Shown here piece after piece: positions 56,721 through 64,000 of a stretch of 64,000 nucleotides of DNA. A model generated the notes under the pieces. The model worked only from the letters and a program-made list of their open reading frames with translations. It was not told the DNA's origin and did not search any database. The position numbers and the translations under genes are program-made. The number at the start of each line of letters is the position of its first letter. Position 1 is the stretch's first letter. Source of the DNA: Rugalucina vietnamica. Lineage: Eukaryota; Mollusca; Bivalvia; Lucinida; Lucinidae. The stretch spans positions 31,462,329-31,526,328 of the forward strand of contig OZ024880.1 of NCBI GenBank assembly GCA_964017185.1, read 5' to 3'.

Positions 56721-56944
56721 ATTGGAACGGTCACTAATAGGTGTCTATAAAAGGGACACACGTTACGTTTTTCTTGGTATGTACTCAAACATAAATGGTA
56801 AACACACACTATTTATGTAGCATAATCTATTAGAAAATATCTCTGAGAAGAGTAGGCTGACGCTGCCGTAAAATTGGCATTCCATGCGCATATTTACCCA
56901 TATTTGACGAATGGATTTTCCCATCATTATCATTTGGAAGAGTC

Positions 56945-57115
56945 CATTTTCATTATTGGGGCGTTAGGAGTGATTTCTTTTAATTTTTATCCTAATTTTC
57001 GATGAATTTCCGTTTAGCAAACAGAATAGCCCCAGATGGGACGCCGCGTTCTGCGGCGTCACATCTGGGAATATACTGTTTGCCTATGTCCCATAAAAAG
57101 GACACCAGGCTTAAA
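56945..57115 (+). repeat. Dispersed repeat with GC-rich hairpin
   Basis: Relative of 11512-11660 (TAGCCCCAGA, CCCATAAAAAGGACACCAGG). Here it carries the hairpin CCCAGATGGGACGCCGC/GCGGCGTCACATCTGGG. Confidence 0.6.
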
Positions 57116-57450
57116 TGAGTTAACTTAATGGTACGGCCTATACAAAAGACTTACAATTTGCCTTGTGCAAACAATAATTTTTCTCTTTTGTCCTGTTATA
57201 TTTTCAGAACCAATTTTAGAAATGATTACTAAACTCTTGCAACAAAATTATATACACAAGAAACACATATAATCAAAGACAAGCCGTCTTTGTCAGCAAA
57301 TATGAACAATCATTGCTGAAAAGATATTATCGATAAAGGCTTGGTTATTTGAAGGTTATCATGACATAAGAAAAGCGATGATTAAGATGAATCATAACGG
57401 CTCTCAAGATTTTCATGCTAGTTCACAAATGCAACACGGAGATCATCGAA
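57116..57450. other. No feature recognised
   Basis: AT-rich spacer. Confidence 0.4.
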
Positions 57451-57451
57451 T

Positions 57452-57790
57452 GAAAAGGTACAAGATCAGATCAGGAAAAGGCGCAAACTGAAAGAAATTC
57501 CCACTCCTAAAACCGAGGTGGGACAAAACTTAATTGACAATTAGGTACTTATACTTACATAACATACGGTAAGCCGAGCGAGCAGCTATTTCCCAATAGG
57601 CGGCCACTCAGTTAACCCCAACTTGACTAGAACTATGAAAACGTACATAAGGTTCAAACAGCACAAACATTCGACTCCAAAACATAAAACAAAAATAATC
57701 AGAACAGAAGCGTAGCCTTGGAACGATCAGTACTATAAGATTACTGGGGGCTTAAATCAAGTTCCACAGAACTGCAAGCGACAACCTAAA
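57452..57790 (-). mobile_element. Family B retroposon, reverse copy
   Basis: AAAAGGTACAAGATCAGATC, ATTCCCACTCCTAAAACCGA, GGCGGCCACTCAGTTAAC, GGAACGATCAGTACTATAAG. Confidence 0.7.
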
Positions 57791-57884
57791 GAACTTAAAG
57801 AAATATCATGTGAACATTTAAGGGTGGCAGGGTGGGTGTGAGAGCCTCGGCTATTAAGGTCGAGAGGAACACATGAACTGGGTG

Positions 57885-58165
57885 TGCCTCCAGGCAAAGC
57901 TAATTATCGATTGACCGACCACCTGATTACTGGTTAACCGTTTTTGGTGTCCAAGCATACCCAAGCAAAGTGCTGTATTCAAACCACCCATACATAAAAG
58001 CCTTAGCTGTTTGCTCGGGTAGTTATATTCAAAATACATTTCGGATGTCATGACATCCCCACTTTTGGGTAGAAGTTAAAAATCGAGGCAACGTCTCGAC
58101 ATGACCATAGCTGTTGACTGGGGCGTACAGCTACAATTCAAAGAAACAAACAATATAATGACAAA
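57885..58165 (+). mobile_element. SINE-like repeat, copy 3
   Basis: GACCACCTGATTACTGGTTA, CATACATAAAAGCCTTAG, GATGTCATGACATCCCCAC, GCTGTTGACTGGGGCG, then a CAAA-rich tail and AAAGAAAGAAAG. Confidence 0.55.
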
Positions 58166-58835
58166 GAAAGAAAGAAAGAAATATTAATATAATACAGAAT
58201 TGGCTCTAGTTAATGCAGAGAATACTCGAGTCGGTCTTCACACAGTATTATACCCATGACGCCCTTCACTCCTAAAGGGTGATAAGAAAGTTCGTTCCGC
58301 TGTTTAGCACATGATTTGAAAGCGTTTTAGAGATAAAACCTTTTTAAATGATGCATTTTCTATGAATTTGTTGTTTTCTCAGATACAATATTGCAGTTGA
58401 ATCGCTGTCTAAAGTCGAGTTGCTTCACAGATACATTTTCTGGATACGTCATTTCACAAATTCAGGAATAATTCGATTTTCTGAAAAAAAATGTAAAAAA
58501 AAAATGACAATCGAAATTTCTTTATAGGTTTATAATTGAATGCATCACAAAACTATTGTAAATGGCAAACAAGTAGTCAAAAGACAATGCGAGCAATTAC
58601 TAATGTCAATTGTCTATAGTGGTGTATGTCCGGCTTCGTATTTCTCAATTTCGCCATCTTCCATTTGTACTGACTAACCGTTATGTAATATGCTTTTAAT
58701 ATCGTATATCAATTATAATCAATTCAGAAAATACACATAGAAGCTGATACTTCATATACCCAAAGACTAAGAATAGAGCTACAAAATCAGTAAACCTGGG
58801 ATGTATGGGCCAGCGCGTAGTATTTTTTTTTATTT
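58166..58835. other. No gene recognised
   Basis: AT-rich; the phrase AGACAATGCGARCAATTRCT AATGTCAATTGTCTA (two adjacent parts) also occurs at 56390, so a short dispersed repeat is present. Confidence 0.4.
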
Positions 58836-58839
58836 AGTT

Positions 58840-58925
58840 TTAATCTAAAACACAGAGTGTTGGTACCCAAGGCGGTTCTTACGTATATCCACAATCTACA
58901 ATATATGTTTTGAGGAAACATTCTG
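58840..58925 (-). mobile_element. Family A fragment
   Basis: AAAACACAGAGTGTTGGTAC and GGCGGTTCTTACG with ATATGTTTTGAGGAAA; strongly decayed. A 134-codon minus frame starting left of it is not called. Confidence 0.45.
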
Positions 58926-59598
58926 GAAGACAGTAAGCCATCGATGGCAACGTGCATGCCCTGTATTCCGGTTACGCCAGGATTGAAGCCATTAATTCTG
59001 TAAAATAGATAAATTTGTATATAAAGCGTTGGCGAATCAAATGTTCCCCTCATGCTAATTGCTTCACAAAGCAATAAGGATTCATTTATTAGCCCACTCG
59101 AAGTCTGGTAAATGTCCAGTTTTGCATATTGGGTTTCTTTTAATGCTAATCCTGTTTCTTTATGCGGCGTAAGAATTTTTGCATTTGACACAATGTCAAA
59201 ATGGTAGGTTTCACTTAAATATCAACCGTACTGACAACCCTTTTAGTCTAACATAGTGATACGTCAAAATGAATTCAAATAAAAAAAATTTCCCGTCTCT
59301 AAATGCTTCTAATGCTAACTCTGCTTAGAAATGCATGAAATTACTTTTTACGTAACGGCGAAAAATACCTGTACCTTCAAAATCTCGTTTAGAATGCGCT
59401 AATATATACAGGTCGTCCCGGGTATTTTACAGGTAAGCCTGTCTGGAACATCCAGCTCGATGCTCTACAAAACCTCATCAACTACAAGGAAGTATTGTTT
59501 CTGTTTTGTCAATTTGAAAAATGATCACTTGTCTTTGCACCGCCGTTCATAACCAAAGTGCTGCCTGGTATACACATTGTCATCAAATATAATTGATA
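58926..59598. other. No gene recognised
   Basis: The minus strand has an acceptor-like TCTATTTTACAG before an open stretch (about 58930-58997), but no coherent exon set. Confidence 0.35.
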
Positions 59599-59600
59599 TA

Positions 59601-60421
59601 TACTTAAACGCAAAAGTTTCGCAACACTTAAAAAATGCAAATCTCTTCTTATCAACTCATAAATTGCTTTCGGTGATATTACGATTGACAAGTCCAGGTC
59701 TTTGCCTTGCATACAACGCAAAAATCAGAACGCTGCTGCTTATGGTTGCAGAGAAAACGCCAAAACTTCAAGGTAACCCATTTTTTAAAAGCCACATAGG
59801 TACAATATTTGACATTGTAAGCGAAAATGAAATTTCAAATCAATGTTTGTTTTCAAAAGCAAAAAGGACAACAAACGCATATATGGAAAATTTATGCCTT
59901 TGTCGACGTTTATAACGTGTCTGTGACGTGTTTAAATTTTGACGTAATTGGCAGTTAATTGGCAAACGAATATCAATAATCGAAACCTTTTAATGGCATA
60001 ATGTAGCCCACACTACATAGCACAAAGGACAAAAAAGATCGCGACCTAGTCGTCCATAATGAGTATGTAATGACTGTTTGAAAAAATAAGCTAACGTCAA
60101 CAAAGAAACGCATCTACTAAGATTGCTGCTAAACAATAATTTCCCAACATTTTTGTTGTTTTCTGCTAGTATAGACACCAGGCTATTGATTGATGCTGTT
60201 TGTTTTCAAATCGAAATAAATATCCATATTTTAGACGCAAATTATTGAAAAACACAAACGTCACATTAACGTCAGAACGAAAACCTGCGATCAAATCCCG
60301 TTTATGGCAAATCATTACTCATTCTGTAGGGACATAAAATATACTTTCAAAAATATCCTTACATGGGTAATGTAGAAGAAAACTAGAATGTAAATTGTTG
60401 CGTTTCTTTTGCGTTTAAGTA
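59601..60421. mobile_element. Mariner-like non-autonomous element
   Basis: TIR TACTTAAACGCAAAAG, then GAAACGCAACA-like, at both ends (59601 and the complement ending 60421), flanked by TA. 821 bases. Open frames inside (including 59577-59915) do not resemble a transposase. Confidence 0.7.
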
Positions 60422-60449
60422 TATTAATTTGAAAATGTTTTACCTACAG

Positions 60450-60700
60450 GTAAAAGAAAGTAATGACCAGGGAATGTCGCAATCAAAACAAAATTCCCAC
60501 TCCAAAAACCGAGGTGGAAAAAAACTAAATTGACAATCAGGTACAAATATATAAAAAAGATCAAATTATAAGCCGAGTGAGCAGCTATTTCCCATTAGGT
60601 GGCCACTCTGTTACCCAAACTTAACTAAATAGATGAAAATAAACATTAAATGCAAACAGTTAAATTCAACACCATAACATAAAGCATTTACAACCATAGA
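60450..60700 (-). mobile_element. Family B retroposon, reverse copy
   Basis: CAGGTAAAAGAAAGTAATGA, TTCCCACTCCAAAAACCGAG, GGTGGCCACTCTGTTACCC. Confidence 0.7.
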
Positions 60701-60714
60701 AAAAGTATAGTATG

Positions 60715-60862
60715 AGGCTGAGGTGGTTCTAACGAGTACCCACATTCTATGTTTTGGAGCAAAAATAAGAAAAATAGGTATACCCCTGCATACCCCAGTT
60801 TTGCTATATAAAAGTGGGGTATAAGGGGGTATATATTACACAGACATGTTTTCATGATGAAA
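60715..60862 (-). mobile_element. Family A left half, reverse
   Basis: GAGGTGGTTCTAACGAGTAC to ACATGTTTTCATGATGA; the other half is absent. Confidence 0.7.
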
Positions 60863-61145
60863 CAGTCATTGGCACAAAGAATGAAGCTAGTAAAAAGGTT
60901 GTTACAAACGCTTAATGTACGGATGGATAACGACTGGTCTGCGATAAGTAACACGTACATGTATAGCAAATGCATGATTTCTAAAAACGCGGCTGAATAA
61001 AATGTCTGATATAAGTATATACATCTAGCTGGTTTGAATTTCCAGTGGGATTACGAGGAGAAATAAATATTATTCTGGACTCCGCCAAATTAATTCCGGT
61101 GGGAGATAATATCGTGCATAGATAATATTTCTGTAGTTGACAAAT

Positions 61146-61379
61146 GAGCCGCCTCGTGGGAAAACAAACAATGTGGTTTCCGAACAGGTCTGATACAAAC
61201 CGACTGGTACAAGCACAGAAAAGAGCTAGAAGCTTGAAATTTTGGATTTAAGTAGAAGAGGAATTGTACTATCCGAGTAGCGAAAACAAAGGCGCTGATC
61301 AGCTTCGCGGTTAACGCGAAGCTGATCTGCGCCTTTGTTTTCGCCTATGCAGATTGTTGGTTTTCCCATGTGGCGGCTC
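61146..61379 (+). mobile_element. Family C MITE, best-preserved copy
   Basis: GAGCCGCCTCGTGGGAAAAC to CCCATGTGGCGGCTC, 234 bases. Perfect hairpin GCGAAAACAAAGGCGCTGAT.../... around GCGGTTAACGC. Flanked by AAAT on both sides. Confidence 0.85.
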
Positions 61380-61740
61380 AAATGATGACATTAAGCTTCG
61401 AGATCAAAACACTGTATACATTGATTTGCAGGCAACATATTGTTAGAGTTCCGAAAAATGAAATTTTAAATGTACGTTGGAAACTCCAGAGTAAAAAGAG
61501 ACGGAATTCACAATTTAATGTAATGGTCAGTGGTGTAGCGTTCCAAAGGTTTAGGACGAAAAAATAACAACAAGTAAATGCATTTGTTCCTGTAAAATGT
61601 CGTGTTAAGGCCGTGCCCTTTTGTCTCTTTTTCGCATCAGAGATCATTTTCAAATGAACTTATAATGATGTTTTTGATTGAGTAAGAAATGTTTGGAGAT
61701 GGGTAATGTGAATGTACATTGAATCCCAGTCTTACGGAGT
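61380..61740. other. No gene recognised
   Basis: A 65-codon frame (61370-61567) overlaps the MITE end; no splice or domain support. Confidence 0.35.
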
Positions 61741-61744
61741 TGTA

Positions 61745-61890
61745 GCCTATTGCTCACTCAGCTTACGATTTGTTTTCGTTGAAATCGTACCTGATTTATT
61801 TTTCCCTTACTCGGTTTCCGGAGTGGGACTTCTCTTCTGATTGTGTAATTTCCACACCATGGCCGCTACTTACGTTTACCTTTTTATAGC
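61745..61890 (+). mobile_element. Family B retroposon, short copy
   Basis: TATTGCTCACTCAGCTTACG, CTCGGTTTCCGGAGTGGGAC, then the tail TTTACCTTTTTATAG. Confidence 0.65.
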
Positions 61891-62434
61891 ATTATAATGG
61901 CAAGCTACAACAACACATAAAGTGGGTTTCGCAAGATGCAAATAATTCCGCAAATGATTCCTTATACTTTTTGTATCTATTTTCCCGTTATGTCCCAGTG
62001 TATGCAAGCCATAGATTAAATCATATTATGCAATATTTTAAAGGTTGCCATGAAATATTTCTTAGACTTATTTTATAAAAGAAAAACACTCTTGAACCCA
62101 TCTTTTACCCGAAATGGTGCTTACTTAATATACAAATGTCCAGTAAATGGCTGTTCCAGATTAGTATTTGGTGAGATATGAATTTGCATGTGCTACTTTT
62201 ATCTCATTGATTTTCCCCTCCAGACAGTTGCGAAAAAAAAATCTTTAAAGTCTCTATAAACCGATTTTTGGTGTCACCAATAAACGTTTGGGTCTGTTAT
62301 ATGAGATACGACATTACTTAATAATATAGCGGCGTATCAGTCGTATCCTATTTCCAGATGAAATAAATCATTTATTGACTCTCAGACAAAAACTAATAAA
62401 AACGCTTGTCTATTGTGATTGATTCTTTAACCAG
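61891..62434. other. Region upstream of gene C exon
   Basis: AT-rich; no upstream exon identified. Confidence 0.35.
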
Positions 62435-63878
62435 GAGGACCCTATCAATGCTTTATTTACATGCCAGCAATATGCTGTACGTCAATATCTATTACCCAGA
62501 TCTTAGAGTCCAGAAGTGTGAAATGATTACCCGCGACGGGGTGGTTATGTACCCCTTAGATCCGTATACTGGATGTGAGTTCAGAGCATTTGTTAAGGTA
62601 AATGAGACACAAGATTAAAACAACTTAAAACCTTTATTTAGGTAGAAATAGGTACAAGTAGGCAAAGATCAGGAAAGGGCGCAATCAGAGGGAGATTCCC
62701 ACTCCAAGAACCGAGGTGTTGAGAAACAGTTCAAACGCTTTAAATATATATATATAAGGCAGCATGCGACGGCTTTAGCATACATTTTTCAAGCATTAGT
62801 TGAACCATAAAGATCAAAATAAAAATATACTAATCATACCATGTATGCTTTTATCCCACATTGCCAAATGAATTCAGTATCAGTTTGCATATCTATTTCT
62901 TAGTGTTACTCAATAGGCACAGAACATGTAGATTTGAAAGCATTGCGTTTTGGATAATCAACCAAACTTTGTATGTGGAAAGTGAATATGACAGAACGAG
63001 ATAAGCATATTGGGTTTGTTTGTGTCTGCACAAATCGTCGAAGACCTTGTCAAGCCCAAGAGAACCAAAATCAGCATTTGTTGTAAACAAAACAAGTGTT
63101 GTCTGAGGTTTAAAATGTTATCTATACTTATAACATATGTGTTAATAGACATTACACTTATACTTGTACCAAAATAATTTCACATTGTTTGCGCATTTGT
63201 GTAAACAAAATTCAAATGCGTCTAGACTGTTGGGCTAAGATTACAGCTAAAGGCGAGCTTAGGCGACTGTAAATTAGGTTTAAGCACCCGGTAATCTTAT
63301 ATTCTAGCCTTTTTAAGTTGGTTCCTCTTTTGTGGATTTATTTATTCCAACTTTTGGTGTCTTTTTGTGCTGTTTGTGCCTTATGTATATTTTCATATTT
63401 TTAGTTAAGTTTGAGTGGCCACCTATTGGGAAAATAGCTGCTCATTCGGCTTCCGATATGTTTTCATGGTATAAGTACCTGATTGTTAATTTAGTTTTTT
63501 CCCACCTCGATTTTTATTTTGGAATGGGAATCTCTTTCTGACTGATCCTTTTCCTGATCATTGCCTACTTGTATCTTTCTATGTGCATATACATGTACAT
63601 GTACTTAGTTGAGTGGCCACCAATAGGGATATAACCGCCCATTCAGCTTGCAATATGTTCTCAGTACCTTATTGTCATTTTTACAACTGTGTTTTAGGGT
63701 GTGGCTGCAGTTCTTGACCATTATTTATTTAACCAATTCATTTTCAAATTGTCAGGAATCAAAGACTGACAGTAGAATGATATCCAAAACTTTTCGAACC
63801 CGTAAACGTTATGTTTTTCTGTGTCAATCAAAAGTCGCGAGAGTATGTGGTGATGAAAATTCTTTTTTACCCCTTTAA
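62435..63878 (+). CDS. Gene C: last two exons of an unrecognised gene (partial)
   Basis: Candidate exons 62435-62597 (acceptor AACCAG, donor GTAAAT) and 63756-63878 (acceptor TTGTCAG, stop TAA). The first exon starts in phase 2 and ends in phase 0; the second opens in phase 0, so they join cleanly. The joined reading has four Cys and contains NIYYPDLRVQKCEMITRDG, DPYTGCEFRAFVK, and in the last exon FRTRKRYVFLCQSK with a basic cluster that could be a convertase site. The intron contains family B fragments. I found no upstream exon with a phase 2 donor, no signal peptide and no close poly(A) signal, and I do not recognise the protein. It could be a chance pairing of open frames. Confidence 0.38.
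62648..62735 (-). mobile_element. Family B fragment in gene C intron
   Basis: AGGTACAAGTAGGCAAAGAT, TTCCCACTCCAAGAACCGAG. Confidence 0.65.
62736..63224. other. Intron-like sequence, no feature recognised
   Basis: AT-rich; overlapping minus-strand frames (62893-63152) have no recognisable content. Confidence 0.35.
63225..63590 (+). mobile_element. Family B retroposon in gene C intron
   Basis: CGACTGTAAATTAGGTTTAA, GAGTGGCCACCTATTGGG, then the complete 3' end CCTGATCATTGCCTACTTGT. Another short piece follows at 63608-63668 and an isolated 3' end at 63951-63983. Confidence 0.7.
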
Positions 63879-64000
63879 ACAAACTTCTTATGCCACTTTG
63901 TTTTCTTAAAACGATATTTATATTCTTGACAGCTTTCTTACGAATAAGGACTTTCCTGATCATTGCCTACTTGAACCTTTTCATCCGCCATCCATATCCC

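Noticed and set aside
58787-59191. 134-codon minus-strand ORF as a gene
   Set aside because: Its end runs through a family A fragment, and the acceptor-like site inside gives no coherent exon chain.

Overview
The window reads as nuclear DNA of an invertebrate animal. It is AT-rich by eye, its introns are GT-AG, it is packed with short mobile elements, and most of it is non-coding. My best guess is a bivalve mollusc, perhaps a mussel, from the style of its repeats: GAGCTCACCTGAGC-type interspersed repeats, a hammerhead-ribozyme retroelement, many palindromic MITEs and tRNA-like heads. This is inference. I saw no rRNA, organelle or bacterial gene. I derived structures by hand reading, so element edges are good to a few bases only where a target-site duplication (TSD) or an empty paralogous site fixes them.

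Genes. The best-supported genes are two tandem same-strand three-exon genes, A (11336-16192) and B (16944-18556). Each encodes a precursor of about 70 residues: signal peptide, one four-cysteine core (C-x5-C-x6-C-x10-C with CPP after the second Cys), then GRKR and a short tail. Intron phases (1, then 0) and exon junctions match, so they are duplicates. GRKR opens exon 3 in both and predicts a cleaved, possibly C-terminally amidated secreted peptide. A third, weaker model (gene C) is the last two exons of an unrecognised gene at 62435-63878. A 63-residue helix-turn-helix ORF lies inside a DNA transposon at 35482-35673.

Mobile DNA, left to right. 0-11 kb: palindromic elements and a tandem pair of tRNA-like heads. 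11-18.6 kb: the peptide genes, whose introns hold a tRNA-bearing transposon, a Harbinger-like element and pieces of a palindromic family. 19-22 kb: MITEs and a decayed hammerhead element. 22.6-26.4 kb: a hAT-like MITE next to a 2.9 kb minisatellite that shares its internal motif. 26.5-29 kb: more repeats. 29.3-43.6 kb: about four diverged tandem copies of one non-coding unit. This array is useful because copies lacking an insertion act as empty sites for others, and they date and delimit a hammerhead-carrying insertion (about 33121-34540), a tRNA/HTH transposon (35077-36124), an insertion with a 10 bp TSD (38714-39155) and others. 44-64 kb: more of the same repeat families, a foldback at 56.2 kb, a mariner-like element at 59.6 kb and gene C.

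Recurring families as named here. A: about 280 bp, terminal inverted repeats (TIRs) and a central palindrome of roughly 100 bp. B: up to about 620 bp, variable 5' truncation and a constant 3' end, so a SINE/LINE-like retroposon. C: about 234 bp MITE with 20-26 bp TIRs and an internal hairpin. D: GCTCACC-type long repeat. R: short dispersed repeat with three copies.
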